64,000 nucleotides of DNA from Calamus simplicifolius. Its lineage: Eukaryota > Streptophyta > Magnoliopsida > Arecales > Arecaceae. Positions within the stretch are counted from its first letter, which is position 1; every line of letters starts with the position of its first letter. The DNA lies in the NCBI GenBank assembly GCA_900491605.1, contig UESW01005043.1, positions 437,335-501,334 on the forward strand. Reading direction: 5' to 3'. The position numbers and the translations under genes were made by a program. Under the pieces are notes generated by a model. The model was not told the DNA's origin. It searched no databases and saw only the letters and a program-made list of their open reading frames with translations. Shown here piece after piece: positions 1 through 12,412 of the stretch.

Positions 1-23
1 ACGACACCCCAGTTCAAGACCCA
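1..23 (-). repeat. Inverted copy of the 22-bp minisatellite unit
   Basis: The first bases of the window are the reverse complement of the unit that is tandemly repeated at 913-1832 (core GTGTCGTGGGTCTTGAAC). The transporter fragment that follows is therefore flanked by the same repeat in opposite orientations. Whether a whole array lies to the left cannot be seen. Confidence 0.8.
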
Positions 24-911
24 AATCTAAATCCCTTGTTCTTCTTATTGTTTGGCTCCCGTCCGCCGTCGTTATCTTATTCCTCTGCGTCATCCGGATC
101 ATCAAGCTGCGCCAGCCAGGTGAGACACCCAAGCCCTTCTACTATTTCCTCTACATCTCCATTGCCCTCGCCATCTACATCATGATCGTGAGCATAGTTC
201 AGAAAAGAGTTGCCTTCTCCCGCGATGCGTATCGCATCAGTGCTACCATCGCGGTGCTCCTCCTCCTCCTCACCCTTGCCGTGGTCATCAAGAAGAGCTC
301 AAGCTCTTGAAAAAAAAAAGAGGACCATTGTTACTAAATCCGCCACCGCCCGCTCAACCGGTGGAGGTTCAGACAACGCCCCAACCACCCCCACCCACCG
401 TACCAACAGCAACCTCATCATCTTCTTCTGGAAAGAGGACGCCATCTTCTATCATCAACATCTTCAGGGCTCCTAAGAGGGTGAGAACTACTCCATTCCA
501 CAAGCCTTGGTAAGCATCGACATGATAGTACTCTTCATCGTGGTGCTTGTGGAACCGGTGGCACTCTAACAGCGATCGATAACATGGGTCAGATTGGAGA
601 GTCATTAGGCTACCCATCTCAGACCATCAGCACCTTTGTCTCCCTAATTGGCATATGGAACTTCGCAGGGAGGGTGGCAGCCGGGTTCATTTCAGATATC
701 CTACTTGCAAATTATAAGTTACCCCGCCCGTTAATGCTCACTATGGTCCTGCTCCTCTGTGTGTTGGCCACCTTATCATTGCCTTTGGCTTCCCTGGTAC
801 TCTGTACATTGCTTCGTTGATCATCGGCTTGTGCTATGGAGCAATGGTGCCGTTGATCTTTGTGATCTTATCAGAGTTGTTCGGTCTCAAGTACTTCTCT
901 ACTTTCTACAA
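24..911 (+). pseudogene. Decayed nodulin-like / major facilitator (NFD4-type) transporter fragment
   Basis: Three reading-frame segments together resemble a plant nodulin-like MFS membrane transporter. At 32-310 there are two hydrophobic helices around a loop with RQPGETPKPFYYF, ending in a premature TGA. At 311-545 there is a Pro/Ser-rich linker leading to a VSIDMIVLFIVV helix. From about 549 comes GGTLTAIDNMGQIGESLGYP with following helices, and then ELFGLKYFSTFYNI. Breaks: a stop at 308-310, a frameshift near 548-555, and what looks like an extra TG within a TGTGTG run near 758-765. Homology stops at FYNI, exactly where the minisatellite begins, so the conserved C-terminal helices are missing. 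The N-terminal half is also absent. Family assignment is from memory of conserved motifs; substrate unknown. Confidence 0.75.
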
Positions 912-912
912 C

Positions 913-1832
913 ATTTGAACTAAGGGTGTCGTGGGTCTTGAACTAGGGTGTCGTGAGTTTTGAACTAGGGTGTTGTGGGTCTTGAACTAGGGTGTCGTGG
1001 GTCTTGAACTGGGTGTCGTGGGTCTTGAACTAGGGGTGTCGTGGGTCTTGAACTGGGTGTCGTGGGTCTTGAACTAGGTGTCATGGGTCTTTAACTGGGG
1101 TGTCATGGGTCTTGAACTGGGGTGTCGTGGGTCTTGAACTGGGTGTCGTGGGTCTTGAACTAGGGTGTCGTGGGTCTTGAACTGGGTGTCGTGGGTCTTG
1201 AACTGGGGTCTTGAACTAGGGTGTCGTGGGTCTTGAACTAGGGTGTCATGGGTCATGGGTCTTGAACTGGGGGTGTCGTGGGTCTTGAACTGGGGTGTCG
1301 TGGGTCTTGAACTAGGGGTGTCGTGGGTCTTGAACTGGGGTGTCGTGGGTCTGAACTAGGGTGTCGTGGGTCTGAACTGGGGTGTCGTGGTCTTGAACTA
1401 GGGTGTCGTGGGTCTTGAACTGGGGTGTCATGGGTCTGAACTGGGGTGTCATGGGTCTTGAACTGGGGTGTCGTGGGTCTTGAACTGGGGTGTCGTGGGT
1501 CTTGAACTAGGGGTGTCGTGGGTCTTGAACTGGGGTGTCGTGGGTCTGAACTGGGTGTCGTGGGTCTTGAACTAGGGTGTCATGGGTCTTTAACTGGGGG
1601 TGTCATGGGTCTTGAACTAGGGTGTCGTGGGTCTTGAACTGGGGTGTCGTGGGTCTTGAACTGGGGGTGTCGTGGGTCTTGAACTAGGGTGTCGTGGGTC
1701 TTGAACTGGGGTGTCGTGGGTCTTGAACTAGGGTGTCGTGGGTCTTGAACTGGGGTGTCGTGGGTCTTGAACTAGGGGTGTCGTGGGTCTTGAACTGGGG
1801 TGTCGGGTGAACTAGGTGTCTGGGTGAACTAG
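913..1832 (+). repeat. 22-bp minisatellite array, about 40 copies
   Basis: Tandem copies of a ~22-bp unit with core GTGTCGTGGGTCTTGAAC followed by TA, TGG or TAGG. Length varies by 1-3 bp through the number of Gs and the ACTAGG/ACTGGG junction. The commonest substitution swaps GTCGTG for GTCATG. Units become truncated at the right edge (1800-1832). Short open frames in it are repeat artefacts. Confidence 0.95.
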
Positions 1833-2279
1833 AGCTTTGCCACTCCTTCGATACTCTTCTTCCAGGCCAGAACCTTACGATTTTTTATCAGCAAAATCCA
1901 AATAAGATGGCGGGTTGAAGTAGGCTGGAGGGAAAGGGTATTTTCGTCTTCACACCAATGGTGAAAAGGCTGAACGACTTTTAATGGATGTACGATTAAA
2001 AAGTAACATTATCTCTCTGCTATTCTGTCCCATCATGTCAGGCCACATGGGATCCATGTGGACCAATAGGAAGGAGCTGTGCAGTCCACGTAAGGCCTTG
2101 CTGCACCGAGGCGGTGTACAAAGTGTTTTTCCTTTCTTTTTTTGAAAGGAGCCATCATGTGCATATACTTGGGCTGGATGGCACTACAGTAGGTCCATTT
2201 CAATCAATCCTAGGCCCTTTCAAACCCATCGGGCCCAGTTCATACCTTTGGGACTCCTCACCTTTTCGGGTTTTTTTTT
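1833..2279. other. Spacer, no gene seen
   Basis: Mixed-composition sequence between the minisatellite and a MITE-like element. No convincing coding frame, RNA gene or repeat unit was recognised. Confidence 0.5.
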
Positions 2280-2695
2280 AATGCTTTATTTGGATGAAAA
2301 GAAAAGTAGAAGAAAAAAAAAAATTAGAAGGAAGAAAAGCGGAAGGAAAAAAAATTGGTAAGAAAATATTTTCTTCATTTTGTTTGGATAAGTGGGAGAA
2401 AATAGAAAGGAGAGAATTTGATAATTTATAATGATAATATATCCTTATTATAGATGATTAAAAAAAATGCATCAATATTTTTTTGAAAGGATCAATATTG
2501 GAATGAAAAAAAAAAAAAATACTTTAAGTTTTTTTTCGAAATCTCTTCGATTTCAAAGAGAAAACTTTTATGTGAGGCTTGTCACTTTTTTTTATTATTA
2601 TTTTTTTAATTTTCTTTTCTTTCAACTTTTCTCTCTATCCGAATAGATAAATTTCATTTTCTCTTAATTTCTCTCCATTCAAACAAACGTTTAAT
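2280..2695. mobile_element. MITE-like inverted-repeat element upstream of the lipase gene
   Basis: The left end contains TTTATTTGGATGAAAAGAAA. The reverse complement of the right end reads TTTGTTTGAATGGAGAGAAA, giving imperfect terminal inverted repeats around an AT/purine-rich centre with long A and T runs. The architecture fits a degenerate MITE. No clear target duplication was found. It ends about 60 bp before the probable leader of the lipase gene, so it may form part of the promoter. Confidence 0.4.
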
Positions 2696-2749
2696 CCCAA
2701 TCAGATGGGGGGCATTTTAGGTATTTCGAGCAACAACTTGCGCCTGCTC

Positions 2750-3134
2750 GTTTATTGCCTTAAAACCCCTCCTCCCCCTTTTCTCTCTCTCTCTCTCCCC
2801 CTTCCTTCCCACAAGGAAGAAAACGACAACGACTCAAAACCCGGGAGATCGCCTGCTTCAATCGTCGGCGGTCTCTCGATCTCCTCGATAACTCTTTCTC
2901 TTCCAATTCTCTTCCTGTTCGAGCTCTACAATTCGACCCTTAAAGAGGATCGGAAACGGTTTTTATATTATGCAAGGTGCTTTTCTGGAACCCAATGTCG
3001 ACTCTTTTGACCTCGATCGGGTCAATTTCTTCTGCTCTGAATGATTAGTGAATTTTATTGCGGTAGGATTTCGCAAGAATCATTATTATTTTTTGGCTAT
3101 GTTCTATTTTCTTATAGTTATTGAGCTTTTATAG
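2750..3134 (+). promoter_or_regulatory. Lipase gene 5' leader with a probable UTR intron
   Basis: CT-rich sequence (CTCTCTCTCTCT near 2783-2796, then CCCCCTTCC), typical of plant 5' leaders. A plausible leader intron runs from a GT at 2977 (AAG/GTGCTT) to an AG at 3133-3134 (TTTTATAG), three bases before the start codon at 3137. No convincing TATA box was seen. The 101-codon open frame at 2705-3010 has no family resemblance and is treated as leader. Confidence 0.45.
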
Positions 3135-3136
3135 GT

Positions 3137-6100
3137 ATGGAACGGAGGCGATGGCTAAACGTGGTGGCTTTGATATTCTTACTTTCGGTTTCGGAAGGCA
3201 GGGGTAATTTCCATGTGTTTTCTTCATCAAGATTCAAATTTGAGATCTCATATATATTTTAAGTCTGTCATGTGTTATTTTGCTTTGAAGTGTTTTCTAA
3301 ATACATCATTAGCATCGCCAAATATGCATCAATGGGCGTGACTACAAATTTAAAATTTCCTGTTAATTTTTTGTAGTTGCAGGGTTGCTTTGCGTCTGCT
3401 CTTCTCTTCCTTTTCTTCTTCTTCTATCTATCTATTATCTCAGAGAGTGCAAATGAAATGGATCTTATTGAAAAGTGGCAAATATACAGATTGTAATTTG
3501 TGAAACAATTTTATTTACGTTATGTTATTATTCAAAGCACTTCTCTGGTGATGGAAAGCTGGAAATAGGAAATTCAGCAAAAAGAAAGATTCACTGTGAC
3601 TCTTGTGCGGTCACGTGCTTATTTGAGCATGATTCTTTTAATTGTTGTTAATGGGATCTGGCTTACCAGGCTTCTCTTTGAAGATTTCATATTTATTGAT
3701 GGTTTGGTACTCTCCCTCTGTGATGCCCCTCCCAATAGTTTCACATCGAAAAATGAGAGTTGGTTGAGTGATTTATATGTAGTAAAGCAAGAAGAACAAG
3801 GCACTAATTGGATCCTTTTGGGTTGTGGTGGCCCAAGTTAGTGTGGACCTTATCCGTCTTGTTTTCTCATCTTGTTTTCCTTGTAACGAAACGGGCTCAG
3901 AACCCGAATCGTTACACCCTCCATGTTGGTAGAGCAATATTTCTTATCTGACATTAACGGCTAAATTTGCTTTTCAACTTTTATATTCTTAAAGGGCTCT
4001 GGTCTGCTATACATTTTGAGGTGTGTTAAAATGAAGGAATATCTCAAGCAAAGATGCTATACTCTTTTTTTATTGCTTTGAAGTAAATATGTTGGATTAA
4101 TGAAGAAAAGTGAAGGCTACAGAAATAGAAGGTACGGAACAAAAATAAGTTCCTTATCTTGATTTCACTAGTGATGTAGAACAATGAAGAGAATTTATTT
4201 ACCAGAAGATTCATTCTTCATTTCTGCAATGTCATGTTTAGATTGGGTACTTCTGTTTAATCTGATGTTGTCCGATGCACCTAACAGCTCCATCTCATTA
4301 GATTCTTAAAAGAGTCATCTTCCTTGGATGCATATAACTATGAATGCTCAAAATTTCAGGATTCATTTTTGACTTTTTATGACTCACCAAAGCAATCCAA
4401 AGAAAGTTTTTCAATGAATTCCTAAAACTATTTCTAGATTCATGATAAAATGGTTTTCCTCGATCAGACAACTAAATTGCGATTTGAATATTTAGTTTAT
4501 CTGGCAGTCGATGCTTCTTAAAAAAAAAAAGCATTGAGAAAATTTAAAAGAGAAAACCTCTCTGCTGTGACGTTCCTAGAGCTTGAGCTATGCATCATGA
4601 TTTGTGAGTGTGATATGGTCCATTTCTGTTTTGATGTAGGGCATATTTGTATCCTATTTGTTGACTCCTTTGTCCTTTCACATACGAGAGAAAACTTTTT
4701 ATTAGGATATACTTTGCTGTGAGCATGGTATGCCGAACCATTCCAAACAGGATGGTTTGGGCAAACCAAACCGGGCGGTTTGGGCAAACCAAACCTGTGG
4801 CAGTTTGGGCGAACCAAACCGGAGAAGCTTGGAACTAGGATGGTTTAGCCTTTCGGTTGGTACAGAGCAATAACCAACCATGCTGAACCATTCGATTTGG
4901 CCCAATTCGAGGCGATTTATGGCTTGGGACTCCTTGGTCTGCTTGACTGGTCTGCCATTAGTTTAGAACCAAAATGATATTGATTCCTAGTATGGCGATC
5001 CTTGGCTCAAGGAAATTTATGATCGAAATTTTGCAAATTTGGGTAATAATATGCGGCTTGCTGCAACTATTCTGTGCATAGCATGGAGTTTGCTGAACTA
5101 GTAAAATGTAAATTAGAAATGAAGGTGTGTTAAACAGATGTTTGCTGCTACATTTGTGGATGCATTTCTCAATGTGGGTTGTAAATTTCATCTATTACAT
5201 TTTTTTATGATTTTTGTGTTGAAGATGTTGGTAATCTCATTTCTCTAGATTTTTGGAATTTTGACCACTGTTTGACCTTTATACTTTCATGATTACAGAA
5301 CTTAGGATCAAGCATGAAGATTACAGTGATGTCTATAACCATACTCTGGCTATAATACTTGTGGAGTATGCTTCTGCTGTAAGTTTTGATTTGAACAGAT
5401 CTTTAATGAGTCATGCTTGAAATTTTATGTTCAATAATCTTTTAGGTCACATTAACATCCAGTGGTTACATATGTAACATATACCAGTAGATAAATAATT
5501 TCGGATTTTGCCCTCATTTTTAATGAACTGGCTTTGTGTATACTATGATCAATTGAGTATCTCATAAAATGATTGTTTGTCAGCAGCACAGTATCCAAAT
5601 TCTTTAAAGAGTTTCTCTTTCTTAAGAATTGCTCACCTGCACGAGTTGCATTTTTCAGGTGTATATGTCAGATCTAACTGCCCTATTTACATGGACCTGC
5701 ACAAGGTGTAATGATATGACAACGGTATATGGATTGTCCTTTTATGTTTCTTCAAGACAAATAAGCATATATGCAAAGCTTTGAGTTTTGCTGTCTCTCT
5801 TGTGAGATGGCATTACTTTTGAAGATGGAGTAACTGGTAAAGACTGACTTGTGTTGATACAGGGGTTTGAGATGATAGAGCTGATCGTTGATGTCCAAAA
5901 TTGCTTACAGGTATGTTCTAACTTCACACCAGCCCAATTTTTGAACCTTAAATTATGCTTTCTAGTTACTCAAGCATGCAAACTCTTATATTTTTGTTAT
6001 GAATAAACTATTTATTCAGGCTTTTGTTGGTGTTGCTCATGATCTTAATGCTATCATAATTGCATTCAGAGGAACTCAAGAGAACAGGTATTAGTGAAGT

Positions 6101-9100
6101 TTTGGCTTGCACACTCCTTTAAGTTCGTCTATGTTGAGGGGCAACATGGTTTTTGTCAGTGCTTGAATTATAGCATGAACATATAGCAAGTTGAGTAACT
6201 CCATTCAATATGTATGAAACTTAATCGTATATCATGAGCCCTGTGATATTCCCATTGGTAGTGAAATTTGGTTTATGGGTTCTTCATATATGTATTGGCA
6301 TGGTTTTTAGGTTTGTAAGTTTTGAATGTATTATGATCATGTTTCTTTGTTCGTTGAGGAGGGAGGTGGAGGGTGGATGTTGTCTTTTTTTTTTTTTCTT
6401 CCCTCCAATAGTCAAGAGTACGAACTAATAATTTTGTTAGTGATTTTTTGAGCAAGTTCACTTAAGCAGTACGTAATCCTGTCAATAAATTTAGTGATTG
6501 ATGACAAGGTTACTGCCAGTTCTCTTTCTGTTTTTCTTTTCTTGAATCTAGTCCACCACTACACTACTGCCACCACCACAATCATGTCAGTAGTGGGTGC
6601 ATCCTTACCATCTCCATTCTTTTTTATGTAACAAGGCATGCCAGATTCCTATGGTGAACACAGATAAATGCCTGTCACTGGAATTTGCTGCACTGTTGAA
6701 CATGCTAATCTAATGATTTCCTAGCCTGTATGTGAAATGTTTCATTTAGGATTTGCATACTTATGAGTCAGGCCATTAGTACCCATTGTATGATGTTGGG
6801 GGGTTGCAGTATAGCATCCATTCTGCGTATGCCCTTAAGAGTTACTGTGCTTTTTGTCCTTGGGAAAATTGACTCTATGCTCAGCAAAATCGTTGATGAT
6901 TTTGGTAGGTGGGATTATTGATTATTGTGAATTAGGAAACTTTAGCAAAAGTTTCTGATTGGGAATTATTATTATTAGGGCATTGAAAAATCTGTCTTTG
7001 TTATTGCATATGCCATTTTCTTCCTACATTGTTCAGCCTAATTTTATTGGATTTATTGTTCTTCAACAGCATAATGAATTGGATTCAAGACCTGTTCTGG
7101 AAACAGCTTGATTTGAATTACCCAGATCTGCCTGATGCGATGGTTGGTAACACTACTTGTGCATTTGAAGATTTGTCAATTGTGAAATGGAGACTTGTAA
7201 CAAGTCACATGCCTTCTGCTTTGACTGCAGGTGCACCATGGATTTTATTCTGCTTACCATAACACGACCTTACGTCCTGGGATTATAAGTGCTGTCCAAA
7301 TAACTAGAGAGATATATGGAGATATTCGCATAATTGTTACAGGGCATTCAATGGGAGGGGCTATGGCTTCATTTTGTGCTCTTGATCTAACTGTAAAAAT
7401 CATCAACTCCTCCTGTATAAATTGATTTATTTGTCAGTAATTTTGGAGGAAAATGATTCTCAGTATAATTCTTTGAACTTAACGTTATACTTACAAGAGT
7501 CCCATACAAAATTTTTCCATCTAGACCTGAGCATCGTGCCTTGTATATTTCATTTTGCTCATGATTTTATTTCGGTTCATATTTCTCATGAAACACATTG
7601 CAAAATTTGTGGTTAAATCATCTCAACTGTCAATAGTTAGTGAAATTGTATCACCATGTTATAGATATTATTGAGCAATTCAACCCTTCCTTGTTCAGAG
7701 CACTTTGTGGCCTGTAAAGCAAAAAATATATATCATTTGTATCAGAACCTTTGTTATTGATTTCTTCCCTAGCCTTTATTTGCTCTGGAGTTTGTCCTTT
7801 CAAAGTGCATCTATTATGTGCTTATATTTCATACACAGCAGAAACTAGTTTTATGGTGTTTTTGCTGTCTATCCTAGCTGGGAGTTTATTCCTGAAATTT
7901 TCCCTTCGATGTTTTTGTTTGCTTTTATCTCTCTCCATCATTGTTTCATATACATATACACCCGGAATGTATTTAACGGTTTTTTTTTAAAAAATCTCCC
8001 TTTCTTTATGCTTGTAGATCTACATGTTAGACTCAATACTTCCATTCTGTTTCTGGCTTTTAACTTAATTTGTATCTGTACATGTGAAGCATGGATATGT
8101 TGGGGTATCATTTTACGTCCCCGACTGTTATGAGATGCAGATTTTTGCTATATAAATTCATAGAGATATTTCTCCCTCAAAGTTGTATGCAAACTTGTTT
8201 CTCCGATGGCATGTGAACTTCTCATCTGAAGGCTAGAAGCATCTTATCCTAAATTTGCAGTTGTTTGCCTTTTTCCATGCATTACAATTTAATCTTTTAC
8301 TTGGCATTTATTCCTTGTTCCTTTGTAGGTCAATTATGGACTGCACAATGTTCAACTGATGACATTTGGACAACCTCGTATTGGAAATGCCGTGTTCGCA
8401 TCGTACTTTCACAAACATGTGCCACATGCAATTCGGGTTACCAACGAGCATGACATGGTGCCACACTTACCACCATACTATTCTTATTTTCCCCAAAAGA
8501 CGTACCATCACTTTGCAAGAGAGGTAAAATGATTCTCAGTATAGTAATTTTAATGCCACAGATATTAGTATAGCCAGGCTTTCAGAGAGTTATATCGTCC
8601 ATTTTCTTTTAATGCATTTCACTTATGGACTGAGGGTTTCTGTGCTGTGGGCATTCATTGTCGTAATGGAATAGCCCTAACAACTAGTTTGGTTCTTGTG
8701 GCATAATTTTGCTATCGCTAGATTATAAATCTTCACTTCAGTGTTGAATTGAGTTGCCAATTTTCAAGGTCCATTGTAGTCTGTCTTAAAACCAGGCACT
8801 ATTTTAGGACTGTTATCTAGATTGTTGTTATTCCGAATGTTTCTTATTTGATGCCATTCTAATCACATCCAGAATCCCCTTGATTGCTGATATTTTTTGG
8901 GCTTTCTATACTTCATAAGGACATATAGATCATTTCTGAAAAATGTCCAGGTATGGCTGCACAATATCGGAATAGGAAGTCTGGTATACATGATCGAGCA
9001 GATTTGCGATGGTTCTGGTGAAGATCCAACATGTAGCAGGTTATTTGTGAATCCTAGCCATGTTCATGTTTTGATTTAATCTGTGATGCTGTTCATGCTC

Positions 9101-9360
9101 CCTTCTGATTTGGTTTTCTTTCTCAAAGGTCTGTACGTGGGAACAGCGTTTCAGATCATCTGCAATATTTTGGTGTCGAGTTACAGGCTGATACTTGGGG
9201 CTCTTGTAAGATAATAATGGATAATAATATTGTACAGGATAGCAGTTTTATAAAGTTCCAAACAGACCTTGCTGGCAACATTGTGTTGTCCAAGGACCCA
9301 GCTGTTTCATCAGTTATAATTCAAAGTTCACAAATAGGTAGTGATAGCAGTTCTTTTTAG
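3137..9360 (+). CDS. Class 3 lipase-like alpha/beta hydrolase, 10 coding exons, 359 aa
   Basis: Exons: 3137-3203, 5299-5378, 5659-5724, 5863-5910, 6020-6087, 7070-7142, 7231-7392, 8329-8523, 8951-9039, 9129-9360. They sum to 1080 nt with stop, and every junction has GT-AG and keeps frame. The start gives a basic-hydrophobic signal peptide (MERRRWLNVVALIFLLSVSE), pointing to the secretory route or ER. The Lipase_3 domain has AFRGTQ around residue 100, the nucleophile elbow TGHSMGGAM with Ser174, Asp230 in NEHDMVPHLPP, and His293 in SDHLQYFG, so a full Ser-Asp-His triad. Expected activity is acylglycerol or ester hydrolysis. Close in length and motifs to Arabidopsis At5g18640-type lipases (from memory). 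Intron 1 is ~2.1 kb. It converges with the kinase gene downstream. I see no stop or frameshift; probably functional. Confidence 0.92.
4725..4910. repeat. GGTTTGGGCAAACC repeat cluster in lipase intron 1
   Basis: Several near-identical modules (GGTTTGGGCAAACCAAACC and a GCGAACC variant) stand in direct order at about 4752-4822. Each is itself partly palindromic because GGTTTGG pairs with CCAAACC. Related GAACCATTC and GGTTGG motifs flank them. The cluster lies inside the first intron and has no coding role. Confidence 0.6.
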
Positions 9361-12300
9361 CCTTACATGGTATGTTGGTGAATCAACACAAGGAAAGGGA
9401 GAGCTGTTCTCTAGCCTATGAAGATCCAGCAAGCGGATCCAAGGAAAAGCAGGTGTCTGCATATGGTGTCATGTATTTTAGTTTGATCATTGTTACGAAA
9501 ATGTAGATGATTGGTAAATTCCGCAATTATTGTGGTGATCGTTATATGTTAATCCAAATTACATTTTATTTCTTTTGCACTTGGTCTCAAATTTGAATGG
9601 ATAGCATCAAAGTTTCTGCTTGTTGATTGGTTGCATGATTGCTTGTTCTTATAATTAAAAACTTACGGTAGTTAAATTGCGTTAGACCTTCTCTTAATTG
9701 CACTGGATGAAATCAGATTGTGGACCTACGCTGCTTAATCCATTGGCAATTTTGGGATTGCAACTTCGGAGTTTGCAGGTTTGTAGGCTGATTAGCTCTA
9801 CTATTATGTATGACTGACCGGCAATCCTCCATGTTCCACCAAAATTTCCCTACAATAATCATTCATCATAGTTTGTGAATTCCGTTGTCTCAGGATCGGA
9901 AATTGTTTTTCCATCGTAATGTAGTAGTAAAATTCTGTTGCTTTTATACATTCTTTCCCTCCACCAAGCATGCCCCAGTATCAGTTAATCCTCGTCTCTG
10001 CCAAAACCTTTTTTAGGAACATCTTGAACGCATGGTTTTCTATGAATTTCCGAGGAAATTTGGCATTTTGGCCAAAAATTAACCTGGCCCCCTCTGGGGT
10101 TGTCGAGGTGCATGAGATCCAATGCTTCATCTAACGCACCGTTCCCTCTCCAAACGATTTCATTGTAGAAACATAACAGCACTAGACTTCAAATCTACCA
10201 TGTAGTCCCTTAATGCTGTCAAGCGAGCCCAGAAGTTGCTCAACGTTGCAGTCGGTCTGGAGAGAAGGGTACCAACCAGCTCAGCTACTAGCTATTGGCA
10301 ATGAATGTCCTAGTCCCTTTTTGGTTGCCGACTATCTTTATAAAACTCCATGATTTTGTTTGATGATGGTCCGGCAAATTTTGCAAGGACTAAGGATGAA
10401 TAGCTTTCACTCCCCCCTGATCAGGATTCCAATCCAGGTGATATAACTTTTGCCAAACAGTCTTAGTTCAATTGATTAGCATCCCTCTCCATTTGAGAGA
10501 CATCTCAGATTCAAACCTGCGGGTCACGCTACTTAATAAGGTTGCGAGTGAACTGGAGATTTGAGCAGCTCAGGCCTGGACTTACTCAGAAACCTACTTA
10601 GGCTTGATTTAAGCAGCTCAGGCCTGGATTATCAGAAGCTTATTTAGGCTAGATCAACAACTAAATAAACCAAGCTCAAGATTCCAGGTTTTGTTAATTA
10701 TCAAACCAAACTTGAACAGCACCAGACATGGGCTGATTAGACTCTTGAACAAGAAGGCCTCGATGGAAGCAACATAATCCCATGAAAAACTTGGAGAAAT
10801 AAACAATTTCCATGCAAATATTCATAGATAACTAGAGCCATTTAACCATGAAGAGATTGGTGTTAGCTGTAATTTTGTAGTCGCCAGTCTTGCTGCTAAA
10901 GTTGAGACTGCTGAGATAAACATGACAAAGGATACTAGATTAGGCTACATGACAGGTTTGGTTAGTCTTGTGAACATGCTCAAGCTTGGGTTAGGTTTGA
11001 GATCTGTATTTGCCGTTAACTTTTGCAATCAGTGATCTCATTACTAAAGTAAGTGATAAAATAAATCTGAAGATGGATGATGGATTAGACAATTCCAGAA
11101 GTAAGGATAAGCTTTTTGAAAACAAGCTCAAGATCAACCGACTGGCACCAACAGTGCCAAGAACCATGTTTATTATTGATTTACAAAGCAGTTTAATATT
11201 TTTAATAGAGATTTTTAGCCTAGATCTATCGGTATGGATGTTGAGTTGAAAGCCAAAAGCTTACAATTATTGCTTTCAGTTACTCATCTGTTTATCCCTC
11301 TTCCTATTGTGTGATTCAGATTAAATCAGCAGCAATGATTCTTAGTTGACGGACATCAGTCCATTGGTCAGCATCTAGAGACTAATAGGCCTGCTGTCAC
11401 ACTCACAGAAGGCATGAGATCTCTTGTCGATCAACAGTATAGATAGGTAACTCTTATGGAATAAAACCTTGAAGCCAACGAAGTATAGGAAAGCATTGAA
11501 ACAATACACTATCTTAATGACACCTAGTTGTTGCATGCACAAATGGACAGCAGCAAGAGAAACTGGCATTGCCGAAAGCTGAACACAGAAAGCTCCTGCA
11601 TATACCCAGCTTAATTGGTTTTATGATTCAAAATGTTTGGCTACCGATGATGATTCAGGAAGGCAAATCAATAAGAGGAGACAGCTGAATGGATAAGGTA
11701 ACTCTGGAAATTGTATGAATAGCTATATCAACAAAAAACAGCAGAATTTGATCACAATATGTAAGTGCATAACAGGATCGTGATCAGAGACATCAGAACT
11801 ACAGTCAAGCACATTGATCAGACACATGGGCCAAATAAAACAGTGCAGAGCAGAAAATACAAAATCTAGACAATAATGGAGAACATCACTTAATCATGAC
11901 CAAAGCTCATCAATGCTTGGAATCATGACACACAAGGCATTACTAAAGGAGACTCCCATTCAAATCTATGGACAAAAATTATGACAATTGTCTCTTGCAC
12001 TTTAGGCTCCAAATGCCCTAAATACAAAGTGCAACAAGTTGCACTTAAAACATACCTGTGCTAAGCCACATGTTTTGTGTCTGAAGTGCAATTCTACACT
12101 TTTGATGTATTTTTTTAACCTTTGATTTGCCTCCTCACAACGAAATGACAAGTCTTCCACTCATAAAACACTTTACATCTATCCAGGAAATACCTGGAGA
12201 AGGCACCTGATCTGATTTTTCACCAAAGAATTACAAAAGGAGCAGTAGCGATGACAGAAAACATCAATTTTATTCACAGAGAGTATGGAATCAAGATGGT

Positions 12301-12412
12301 GTGGACCATGCCTTCTGACCCAGAGAAAGCTGGCATATAAAAGCCTCTTGTGCTATAAACCAACACAGATCAAATGCACCTGTAGAGGGTTGTTTCTGGG
12401 ACCATCTCTCAG
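9361..12412. other. Spacer between two convergent genes
   Basis: This holds the lipase 3' UTR (probably to about 9550-9700, where AT-rich signals occur) and the 3' UTR of the kinase on the other strand (up to 12412). Between them is unique-looking AT-rich sequence. Small open frames at 9985-10182 (-), 11010-11249 (+) and 11375-11569 (-) show no recognisable family and no flanking splice context. No RNA gene seen. Confidence 0.5.

Noticed and set aside
1074..1256. 60-codon minus-strand frame of THDTLVQDPRHP repeats
   Set aside because: Product of the 22-bp minisatellite; variable unit length breaks any long frame.
2705..3010. 101-codon plus-strand frame before the lipase
   Set aside because: CT-rich leader sequence; the conserved signal-peptide exon starts at 3137.
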